Made by a program: the position numbers and the translations under genes. A stretch of DNA of 33,972 bases, from IMG/VR virus record IMGVR_UViG_3300032308_001441, positions 1 through 33,972 of that record; one strand, 5' to 3'. Under the pieces are notes generated by a model. The model saw nothing but the letters and a program-made list of their open reading frames with translations, did no database searches and was not told the DNA's origin. The DNA is from a virus. Shown piece after piece: positions 14,597 through 21,463 of the stretch (positions are counted from its first letter, which is position 1; every line of letters starts with the position of its first letter).

Positions 14597-15003
14597 TACA
14601 GAGTCTCGCCTGTAAATAAGATGCTTATTACTTTTGCCGTTGTAACTGTAGTTCCTGCTTTAACTTTAAGAACAGTGCCACTCTTTAGATCAAGAACCTT
14701 GTTGTTTGCGATATCGTTGTTTAATTCATTGCCCCATTGAGAACTTTTTAAAAGCATCACGGTAGGGGCGGTGTTTAAATCACCACTACGCAAAGGAATA
14801 GCAAACGTGCCAAGAATGTAATCTGTTCCTGATATTGTCGCCACAAGTTGGATGTCTTTTGCAGCCGTATCAGTTGACGTTACAAGAATTTGAGTGATGC
14901 GAGTAAATGCCGAAAGCGTTGCGACAGTTTTTAATACAGTTGTATCAGCAGGAAGTAATTGCACTTCAGCACTAAAAGCGTTTTGAAAAAATACAGCAGC
15001 CAT
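14596..15003 (-). CDS. Beta-rich structural protein, function unknown
   Basis: The 135-residue protein starts MAAVFFQNAFSAEVQLLPAD. It is predicted all-beta with many Thr/Val/Ala strands (TVLKTVATLSAFTRITQILV, DIQLVATISGTDYILGTFAI). The composition is that of small virion decoration or fibre-associated domains. It overlaps both neighbours by one base through TAATG junctions. It is probably a virion component of the adhesin island. No family was identified. Confidence 0.55.
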   Translation of the reverse strand: MAAVFFQNAFSAEVQLLPADTTVLKTVATLSAFTRITQILVTSTDTAAKDIQLVATISGTDYILGTFAIPLRSGDLNTAPTVMLLKSSQWGNELNNDIANNKVLDLKSGTVLKVKAGTTVTTAKVISILFTGETL

Positions 15004-15356
15004 TAAAAGCCTCCAAATTGAGTGTAAGAAACCAAATCATCTGTTGCAGCAGTGCCGTTTGAAGCAGCAGTAATTCTGCCCTTCGCATCTACTGTTATGT
15101 TTGCAGTTGTGTATGAACCAGGTGTTACAGCGGTATTGGCAAGTGTCGCAGCTTGTGAGCCACTACCTGGTCCTGCGGTTACATCACCTGTTAATTCTGT
15201 AATTCCTGTGTCTGATGTTTGCTCTACCCAATCACCAACAGTTGAAGTTCCTTTTGCAATCCAAATTCTACTAGAAGAAGTGTTACACCACTGCTGATTT
15301 ACAAATGCAGGAGCAGCACTAGGATTAGAAGTTGATTCAATAACGTGAATTCTCAT
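15003..15356 (-). CDS. Short tail-fibre module protein
   Basis: The 117-residue protein carries a classic phage fibre module: GDVTAGPGSGSQAATLANTA followed by GSYTTANITVDAKGRITAAS near residues 58-97. The N-terminal part (VNQQWCNTSSSRIWIAKGTS) resembles head-proximal segments of short fibres. Proteins with this module are tail fibre or collar components that contact the host. The start overlaps the stop of a 46-codon gene by four bases (ATGA). It may be a truncated or modular partner of the larger fibres nearby. Confidence 0.65.
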   Translation of the reverse strand: MRIHVIESTSNPSAAPAFVNQQWCNTSSSRIWIAKGTSTVGDWVEQTSDTGITELTGDVTAGPGSGSQAATLANTAVTPGSYTTANITVDAKGRITAASNGTAATDDLVSYTQFGGF

Positions 15357-15493
15357 TCAACACCCCAAGTTAAAACATTACCACTCTGATCTGTGATGAT
15401 ATAATACTCGTTTGTTGTTGAATTGAAATACAACAGAGCGTTATCTGGAATCTCACCACCTAAATTATCTGGATGTCTAACTATCTTAATCAT
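15353..15493 (-). CDS. Small 46-residue protein coupled to both neighbours
   Basis: This short frame was found by reading the gap between two larger genes. ATG at 15493-15491 overlaps the upstream stop by four bases (ATGA). Its TGA at 15355-15353 overlaps the next ATG in the same way. The product starts MIKIVRHPDNLGGEIPDNAL and includes LLYFNSTTNEYYIITDQSGN, a beta-hairpin-like pattern often seen at the start of phage fibre-associated proteins. Precise double coupling argues that it is translated. Function is unknown; a fibre-associated role is likely. Confidence 0.6.
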   Translation of the reverse strand: MIKIVRHPDNLGGEIPDNALLYFNSTTNEYYIITDQSGNVLTWGVE

Positions 15494-15876
15494 AAGTCTG
15501 ATACCTCAATATCAGTGTTCTCTAGGATATGTGTCAAAACTCTATCAACAATTCTAGCTTTTCTAGATGGGTTTAATGCAGACCAATCTCTTACTAAGTC
15601 TTTTCTTTTTTGACGAGACTTCTCTTTTTCAAGAAGCTCTGTCTGCATGTCAACAATCTCAAATTTGTAATCTGCTGCTATTACAACATCATCAGGAGGC
15701 TGAATACGAAGCACATTTGCTAATTCAAAACGGGTGCAATCCTTTACTTTTTTAACTCTCTCAGCTAATCCCCATTTGTTATCTTTGATACCTTGCATAA
15801 GCCAAGGCATCGGGTCTTCTGCTTGATGCTTGTCTAAAAGATCGCCCTTTAAGGACTTAACTATTACTTTTTTCAT
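15490..15876 (-). CDS. Helical protein of the adhesin island, function unknown
   Basis: The 128-residue protein MKKVIVKSLKGDLLDKHQAE is Lys/Arg/Glu-rich and mostly helical from residue 75. Its N-terminal part contains MPWLMQGIKDNKWGLAERVK and a short cysteine-containing segment (VKDCTRFELANVL). This shape occurs in small fibre-linked proteins and chaperones, but no family was recognised. It overlaps the following small gene by four bases and the preceding one by four bases. A fibre-assembly chaperone is one possibility. Confidence 0.5.
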   Translation of the reverse strand: MKKVIVKSLKGDLLDKHQAEDPMPWLMQGIKDNKWGLAERVKKVKDCTRFELANVLRIQPPDDVVIAADYKFEIVDMQTELLEKEKSRQKRKDLVRDWSALNPSRKARIVDRVLTHILENTDIEVSDL

Positions 15877-16034
15877 CCACCAAATAAATTCTTAAGAGAT
15901 TTCCACTGAGATTTCTTCTCATTTTCTTCTTTGTCAATAAAACCTTTTTGAAATTCAGGAGCATTTTGTGCCCATCGCTCACGCATGATGCGAGCCATTT
16001 CTTCTTGTCTGCGTTTCTTTTCTTCTTCATCCAT
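15873..16034 (-). CDS. Small 53-residue charged helical protein
   Basis: This gene lies in a gap between larger genes. ATG at 16034 gives MDEEEKKRRQEEMARIMRER, followed by WAQNAPEFQKGFIDKEENEK and a Lys/Trp tail ending LFGG. The TGA at 15875-15873 overlaps the downstream ATG (ATGA), and the start lies inside the 3' end of the upstream gene with an eight-base overlap. The tight packing supports expression. It is a highly charged helix with no recognised domain; the sequence cannot decide its function. Confidence 0.55.
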   Translation of the reverse strand: MDEEEKKRRQEEMARIMRERWAQNAPEFQKGFIDKEENEKKSQWKSLKNLFGG

Positions 16035-16737
16035 ACACTACCTCCGATAATCTTCCGTAAACTGTGTCTCGATAATAATCTTTAAAGAACTTTTTGAATC
16101 CACCACGACTGTCTACAAGTAAAGTAAACACAAGCTCTGTAAAAGCGAATCCCATAGTGACCCAAACAGGCTGTGGTTTCTTAAGAGCAAGTCTCATGCA
16201 CTTACATCGTAGCCAAGCTAGATTAACTACACTTGACCATTGAAAAGATGCGATAAGAAGACCAACACACATCCATATAAAATAAAACACATCAGGAGTG
16301 TAACCTGCACAAATTTGATAAAAAGCAATTTCCCCACCCTGTCTCTGTGATTCTTTACGCCATTCATACGGTGGTACGTTGTTGTAGTTCCATCCATGCT
16401 CGACACCACGTTTGACGACATTCTCTAAGTAATCTTGATTGCCAGAAATCAAAGCGCAGTACGCAGCGCCAACATAATTGTCATGGGCTTCAAGAGTACG
16501 AAGACCCCTTCTTCTATTCAAAAGACCCTTATCTTCTTGAAGTATTTCTAACAAATGATTGCAGTGCTTTTGATCTAGAGAATTCACCAAATCAAACTCT
16601 TTGCATAAAGCTAAAAAGAGTGCATAAAAAAGAATCCCGTTAGAGTTTTCTCCATCTCCAACATTGAGAAGAGCTAACCCATCAGGGCTTAACCACTTCT
16701 CATAGAATTCGTTCTTAAGCTTCAAGGCTTCTTGCAC
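16027..16737 (-). CDS. Unrecognised protein with a central hydrophobic segment
   Basis: The frame begins with GTG at 16737 (no ATG is available before the conserved-looking region) and encodes 236 residues. Residues 25-120 look like a globular helical domain with VGDGENSNGILFYALFLALC and DNYVGAAYCALISGN. Residues about 150-178 are hydrophobic (FYFIWMCVGLLIASFQ) and could cross the membrane; a second hydrophobic stretch lies near 192-208. The C-terminus is basic and Tyr-rich. The globular part recalls alpha/alpha-barrel carbohydrate enzymes, but no catalytic motif was identified. It may act at the membrane or on surface glycans, perhaps in lysis or host-surface modification. This is open. Confidence 0.5.
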   Translation of the reverse strand: MQEALKLKNEFYEKWLSPDGLALLNVGDGENSNGILFYALFLALCKEFDLVNSLDQKHCNHLLEILQEDKGLLNRRRGLRTLEAHDNYVGAAYCALISGNQDYLENVVKRGVEHGWNYNNVPPYEWRKESQRQGGEIAFYQICAGYTPDVFYFIWMCVGLLIASFQWSSVVNLAWLRCKCMRLALKKPQPVWVTMGFAFTELVFTLLVDSRGGFKKFFKDYYRDTVYGRLSEVVYG

Positions 16738-16832
16738 GAGAAGAATCCATCTTGTAATTGTTTGCAGTCGCGCATGAGTACGGGTTTAGACGCACAAGAA
16801 CTAAGTAATAAAAGAGCGAGTATGAGTTTCAT
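16722..16832 (-). CDS. Tiny 36-residue lipoprotein
   Basis: This short gene was found in the gap after the long fibre. ATG at 16832 overlaps the fibre's TAA by one base (TAATG). The product starts MKLILALLLLSSCASKPVLM: one lysine, a hydrophobic core and a lipobox LSSC with Cys13, leaving a mature peptide of only 24 residues that includes three cysteines in all. Its 3' end overlaps the GTG start of the next gene by 16 bases. It could be a lysis or superinfection-exclusion lipoprotein, both roles known for small phage lipoproteins. The signal peptide is clear; the role is a guess. Confidence 0.6.
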   Translation of the reverse strand: MKLILALLLLSSCASKPVLMRDCKQLQDGFFSCKKP

Positions 16833-18691
16833 TATTCCACCTGCCAATCTCTTGAATATTTGCCGACTACAGGCCAAGATGCCGTGATGACAATTTGTGC
16901 CCCTGCTTCAATGTCTTGACCACGAATCTCTCCAGTAGACCCTGGACGCGTAATATACAAAGCTCCCGACGAATAATAGACAGAGTAGAGTCGATCAATC
17001 GCACCAGAAGATAGGGTGGCAATGTCGAAAACGTGTGCATATCCTACGAAATACACTCCGCCCGCGCTTGTCGCTTTTGCCGTGTTTAGCGTTGCACCAC
17101 TAGGAACTGTCCAGTTAACTAAGCTAGTACCTGATCCGTTCGATCCATCTTTGATAAATGTAATTCGTACATTAACTTGATCGCCATTATAGCTATACCA
17201 ACCAACGTTTGCAGTCGAAGATCCAGTGCCTAAGTTTGAAACTGTCGGAGTATATGTCACAGTGTCAGTGCTAGATGTTGTGAAATTTACTCCGCTACCC
17301 TTCAACAAGACAGCACTTGCACTAGAAGCATATGTACCCGCAGTAGTTTGAGTATTAACCACTGCACCAATAAGTCTTACGGCAACATTTGATCGAGCAG
17401 TAGTGCTGTAAATTACCGTAGCACTGTCAGACGATGTATTCAGTATCGTGGTTGAAACAATACCATTGGACGTTGTAGCTCCAAGATTAGATACAGCAAG
17501 TTCAACGGTTCCTGCGTTATCAATTAAATAAACGTTGAACTTAGCCTCTAGCGCGCTTGTTGTTCCAAGAGTTGCACCGTTTGGAATGGTTAAAGAAAGA
17601 GCGCTTGTAACAGTTCGTTGAACATACGTTCCGTTTGTAGCAGTTGCACTTCTAAAACCAATTTTAACAGGAGAACCAACAGATGGATCGCCACCGTTTT
17701 TATCCTTTAAAGAAATGATCATATCATTTGCAGCTACACCAACAGAAATAGATCCGTTGCTTATTTCATAGAATTGGTCAGGCGCTGTTGCAGGAGTAGC
17801 CCATTTAACACCAGTGGCCTCTGCTGAATCAGCAGTTAATACAGTGCCATCGGTTCCAACTGCCACGCGAGCGTTAACAGTGGAAAAAGCGATAATGTCG
17901 CCCTTGGTAGTCGTAGGGGCTAGAGCATTAAATGCAGGGTTAGCTGTCGTCTGGCCTGTACCACCTTGAGCCACTGTCACAGGAGCAGCAGTAGACAAAA
18001 GAGTTCCTGTTGCAGTTGGCAATGTATTAGTTCCTGCACCTGATACGATTGTAGCAATCACAGGAGCTGTAAGAGTTTTGTTTGTTAGTGTAGCAACTGC
18101 TGCGTTTTTAGTAGCGTCTGAAGTATTGTCTACGTTACCAAGTCCTACATCGCCTTTTACGATTCCAGTGGGAGTCGTGATAGCAGGAGATGTGAGTGTT
18201 TTATTGGTTAGCGTCTGAGTTGAGTTAAGATCAACAATAGAAGTTTTGCCAGAAAGAAGTGCAAGCTCTGTTGACGTAACTGTGGAAGCCTCGATAACAC
18301 CCCCAGCACTCGTTTGAAGAGCGCGTGAAGCAGTGAGAGCAGTAGAGGGTATAATCGCATTTCCGTTAAACGTGAGCTGGTCTGAAGCGTTTACGCCTAG
18401 CTCTAGATCACTTGAATTAGCATTATCACGCCATGAGATAATATCAGCGCGAGCTAACCTGATCACACCAGTTGCTGCAATGTTTGCAGTCTGTGATTTT
18501 ATATAAGCTGACTTAATGCCATAAGTAGCACCTAAATCAACTTCTGCCGTAAGAGTGAAGCTACCACCCGACTTCTGTAACGTGTTACTCGAGACAGACT
18601 GGATCCATGCAGTTACCTGCGCTCCCCACCCAGTTTCTCCCGATTGTGGAATTGTATAACTTGTTCCGTTAACTGTTACTGAAACAGACAT
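16832..18691 (-). CDS. Tail fibre protein
   Basis: The 619-residue protein begins MSVSVTVNGTSYTIPQSGET, a typical fibre N-terminus (SYTIPQSGETGWGAQVTAWI). It carries repeated fibre modules: LNSTQTLTNKTLTSPAITTP, VATLTNKTLTAPVIATIV and VAQGGTGQTTANPAFNAL, which are hallmark tail fibre repeats. The C-terminal third (about 400-619) is a separate beta domain (VGWYSYNGDQVNVRITFIKD and so on), likely receptor-binding. Fibres trimerise and attach to the virion through the N-terminus. It is the first large fibre gene downstream of the capsid gene. Confidence 0.85.
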   Translation of the reverse strand: MSVSVTVNGTSYTIPQSGETGWGAQVTAWIQSVSSNTLQKSGGSFTLTAEVDLGATYGIKSAYIKSQTANIAATGVIRLARADIISWRDNANSSDLELGVNASDQLTFNGNAIIPSTALTASRALQTSAGGVIEASTVTSTELALLSGKTSIVDLNSTQTLTNKTLTSPAITTPTGIVKGDVGLGNVDNTSDATKNAAVATLTNKTLTAPVIATIVSGAGTNTLPTATGTLLSTAAPVTVAQGGTGQTTANPAFNALAPTTTKGDIIAFSTVNARVAVGTDGTVLTADSAEATGVKWATPATAPDQFYEISNGSISVGVAANDMIISLKDKNGGDPSVGSPVKIGFRSATATNGTYVQRTVTSALSLTIPNGATLGTTSALEAKFNVYLIDNAGTVELAVSNLGATTSNGIVSTTILNTSSDSATVIYSTTARSNVAVRLIGAVVNTQTTAGTYASSASAVLLKGSGVNFTTSSTDTVTYTPTVSNLGTGSSTANVGWYSYNGDQVNVRITFIKDGSNGSGTSLVNWTVPSGATLNTAKATSAGGVYFVGYAHVFDIATLSSGAIDRLYSVYYSSGALYITRPGSTGEIRGQDIEAGAQIVITASWPVVGKYSRDWQVE

Positions 18692-18705
18692 GGTAGCTCC
18701 TTAAA

Positions 18706-19242
18706 TTATTGACCGACTGAGAAAGAATAAGCAGTGCCGTTAGTTCCACCAGCCAATGCAGCAGCACTTACAGCCAAACGAGTACCGTTTGACGAAGCAA
18801 GAGAGATTGCATTGCCAGATAAACCACCGTTCAAAGCTTCAACAGTAACAACACCTGCAACGTTAGAAGCAAGAACAAGTCCTGCTAAAGTTGCATTGGC
18901 GTTGATTGCTGCAACTAAAGACGCAGCTTCAGCAGTAGCGTTACCAGACATGTCGAATTGATTAGCAGCAGGTGTACCGTTAACAGCAGTTAAAACAACT
19001 CCGTTAATAGTTACAGTGTCGTTTGCTAAAACAGACGCGCAAGTAACAGTTCCCGATGCTTTAACAGCAGCAACTTGAAGACGAGCGGTAAGACTGCCAA
19101 GACCTGCAGCAGCAGCTACAAAGTAATCAGCAAGCTTCACTAAACGTCTTTTTGGATCGTCGTTCAATTCTAGAATAAGTTTTTCTTTTAAATCAGCAGC
19201 CGTTTCAGGCACTGACAAAAGGATGTTAAAATTAATAGCCAT
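18706..19242 (-). CDS. Beta-rich virion protein with a surface-protein motif
   Basis: The 178-residue protein has a helical N-terminus (NILLSVPETAADLKEKLILE) and then a beta region: TVTCASVLANDTVTINGVVL, QFDMSGNATAEAASLVAAIN, and GGLSGNAISLASSNGTRLAV. A repeat of this type (INGVxLTA...AANxFDMSGNxTxxAASLVAAINA) appears in various phage virion proteins and may be a capsid decoration or tail surface domain. AAGGAA lies upstream of its ATG. It follows the terminator-like hairpin after the capsid gene, so it may be expressed at lower level than the capsid. Structural role is likely. Confidence 0.55.
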   Translation of the reverse strand: MAINFNILLSVPETAADLKEKLILELNDDPKRRLVKLADYFVAAAAGLGSLTARLQVAAVKASGTVTCASVLANDTVTINGVVLTAVNGTPAANQFDMSGNATAEAASLVAAINANATLAGLVLASNVAGVVTVEALNGGLSGNAISLASSNGTRLAVSAAALAGGTNGTAYSFSVGQ

Positions 19243-19255
19243 AAATTCCTTTCAT

Positions 19256-19281
19256 AAAAAAAGGGGCAGAGCTTTCGCCCC
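19256..19281 (-). terminator. Rho-independent terminator after the capsid gene
   Basis: On the minus strand a GGGGC stem and its complement GCCCC enclose a nine-base loop and are followed by seven T. It lies between the end of the capsid gene and the start of the next gene, where partial termination would give high capsid mRNA relative to downstream genes. Confidence 0.75.
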
Positions 19282-19303
19282 ACCCCTAAATTGTAACAGC
19301 TAA

Positions 19304-20551
19304 TTAACTGTTAACAATGCCTGTGATGATGAACTGTTTGCCGGGTGCAACGCAGAAGATCGACTGGTTAGAATACGAGCGGACCTCGAATCCAGCTTTT
19401 GTGGGAAGATGGAGGAAGATATCGCCGCCCATGCCAGGAGACTTCATGCTGAAATCAACTGACCCAGGACGAATCCAATCTTCAATCGACAATCCGTAAG
19501 CATATCCTTCTTTTACCATGATATGGGATTTGATCTCGATGGAACCGTTACCATGATAAAGAGTGACGCCTTCAGCGCCATTGCTAAATTCAGGCTTCGA
19601 TACTTTTTTACCCTTGTCGCCCATGTGACGAACTAAAGCAGCTTGATCACCCATCAAGTTGTTCCATGTCTTGGGGTTAACGAAGAGAACGATGTCTCCC
19701 ATTAAACCTTTGCCCATGGCTTGAGCGATAGCAGCGCCAACTTTAGCTTGGGTCAAAGCAGCAGAACCAGCAGAGTAGCTGTTAGATGCCCACAAGCTGT
19801 AGGTAGCAGCAGAGATTCCGAAGAGCGATCCTGAGTTGGTCAAGATGCGGTGAATACCTGCGCATGAAGCGAAAGTTCCACCTGCTTCAACTTGATCTTT
19901 CAAGAAGACTCGGTCAGTTCCAGTTGTACCAGAAATGTCAGCAGACAAAGTGACAGTGCGAGCTGCCAAGTCAACAGACGAGATGGTAGCAGAACCACGG
20001 TTAGTAGCTAAAGTGCTATCAAACACTTCAACAACAGCACCTTCGAGACCTGACCAAATTCCAGGAGCAAATTCAGCAGTAGAAAGAGTGATGGTGGGGT
20101 TTGAATACGAAGATACAACTCCGAGTTCATCTTGACCGTAGAGCAACTCGATTTCGAGAAGTTTACGGTGAGATTTTTGCATCCCTTCAAGAACGTACTT
20201 GGTAGCGTCCTTGAAAGCGTTACGGCCAGAAGCAGCACGAGCAGCAGTTTCATAGTCGATTTGATCGCGAAGAACGATCTGCGAGCCAGAAACTTGTGCA
20301 TTTTTGGTGGTCAAAGCTTTTGCATCGTTAAGGGTAAATGCACCTGCATCTGCACCTGCGAAGCTAAAGCCTGAGCTGTCTGTCAAACGAACGGGTTGGT
20401 TGTATTTGTTACCCATTTCTTTTTGACGGGGAACGAATTTGATTTTGTCTTGGATTTGCAACTCACGAGGAATCAAGTCGGGAACGTCATCCCCATAAAC
20501 TTCTTTAAAAAAACCTCCGAGTTGCGTTGTTGTTACTGGTGAATCAGCCAT
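19304..20551 (-). CDS. Major capsid protein (HK97 fold)
   Basis: The 415-residue protein starts MADSPVTTTQLGGFFKEVYG with AGGAGA seven bases upstream. Its layout matches HK97-fold capsids of podoviruses: a long N-terminal arm with FVPRQKEMGNKYNQPVRLTD, the spine helix region ALTTKNAQVSGSQIVLRDQ, a helical P-domain (KYVLEGMQKSHRKLLEIELL), and LMGDIVLFVNPKTWNNLMGD followed by a C-terminal strand pair ending FIITGIVNS. It is next to the scaffold gene, and hundreds of copies form the head. The flanking terminator fits high expression. The fold call comes from layout and order, not from a search. Confidence 0.85.
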   Translation of the reverse strand: MADSPVTTTQLGGFFKEVYGDDVPDLIPRELQIQDKIKFVPRQKEMGNKYNQPVRLTDSSGFSFAGADAGAFTLNDAKALTTKNAQVSGSQIVLRDQIDYETAARAASGRNAFKDATKYVLEGMQKSHRKLLEIELLYGQDELGVVSSYSNPTITLSTAEFAPGIWSGLEGAVVEVFDSTLATNRGSATISSVDLAARTVTLSADISGTTGTDRVFLKDQVEAGGTFASCAGIHRILTNSGSLFGISAATYSLWASNSYSAGSAALTQAKVGAAIAQAMGKGLMGDIVLFVNPKTWNNLMGDQAALVRHMGDKGKKVSKPEFSNGAEGVTLYHGNGSIEIKSHIMVKEGYAYGLSIEDWIRPGSVDFSMKSPGMGGDIFLHLPTKAGFEVRSYSNQSIFCVAPGKQFIITGIVNS

Positions 20552-20562
20552 TTAAATGTCTC

Positions 20563-21441
20563 CTATAGCGTATCGATGTATTCTTGATACTCGCGCCAAT
20601 TTGTAAATTTTTTCTTTTCTGTGTTTTTGGATTGGGTGGGTACTGTTTTGACAGGCCCTTTAGAGTTGGCACTTGGTACAGTCCCGCCTTCGATGCGGTG
20701 TACAAAAGCCTGTTGTAGTTTCTTCGCCATGTCAGGCCCTAAAAAGTCGAGGATAGCCTTAGCGTCCATTTGACTTAGGGTTTCTTTAGTGGCGTTTTGG
20801 AACCACGACTTTACTTTACCTGCAGCTTCTTCATAACTCAAGGGCTTTGATTGTCCGTTTTTTGACTTCTCCATTGATTGAGCAACAAGCCCAGCCATAC
20901 GAGCAGCTAAGAACGGACTCTTTGGAAGTCCTGAAGATTTAAAAGCTTGTGACATCTCAACGTCAATCTCTTCTCTAATACGAGACTCGACTTGTTGGTT
21001 CCACTGTTCTTTTTCTTCATTGAATTTAGTGCGCTCTTCTAATTCTTTGCGCTGCTCTGGTGACATCTGAGCGTTTTCAATAATGCGCTTAATCTTTGCA
21101 GCAGAGAATTCTTCAATCTGCTCTTCAGAATAACCAAGCTTTTTCAACGCTGTTTCAGGATCTTTTTTAGCTCCTTGAATGAAATCATCAATCTTTTTGC
21201 TGTAAGCAGAAGCTTCTTGAAAACGTCTTTGAGATGCCTTCTCGAGACTTTGAAGACGAGCAAGCTCTTTAATGGTGAGTTCTTTTTCTTCACCGTCAAT
21301 AGTGACTTTGTAAACAGCGTCTTCTAATTCAGGTGGGAGATATTTCTTCTCTGGTTGTTGTTGTTCTGGAGCTGTCTCAATTGTTTCTTGTGAAACATTT
21401 TCAGACAAATCCTGTGATTCAGTTTGTACTGCGTCTTCCAT
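20563..21441 (-). CDS. Capsid scaffolding protein
   Basis: The 292-residue protein is acidic, Gln/Glu/Lys-rich and mainly helical: N-terminal 35 residues low complexity (EDAVQTESQDLSENVSQETI), then a coiled-coil-rich middle (EEKEQWNQQVESRIREEIDV and similar), and a helix with a basic C-terminus (TQSKNTEKKKFTNWREYQEY). Scaffold proteins direct capsid assembly and leave before packaging; they bind the shell through a basic C-terminal helix. Position between portal and capsid and the composition are the evidence. Confidence 0.8.
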   Translation of the reverse strand: MEDAVQTESQDLSENVSQETIETAPEQQQPEKKYLPPELEDAVYKVTIDGEEKELTIKELARLQSLEKASQRRFQEASAYSKKIDDFIQGAKKDPETALKKLGYSEEQIEEFSAAKIKRIIENAQMSPEQRKELEERTKFNEEKEQWNQQVESRIREEIDVEMSQAFKSSGLPKSPFLAARMAGLVAQSMEKSKNGQSKPLSYEEAAGKVKSWFQNATKETLSQMDAKAILDFLGPDMAKKLQQAFVHRIEGGTVPSANSKGPVKTVPTQSKNTEKKKFTNWREYQEYIDTL

Positions 21442-21463
21442 AAACCCTCCTTAAGGTTATTTG

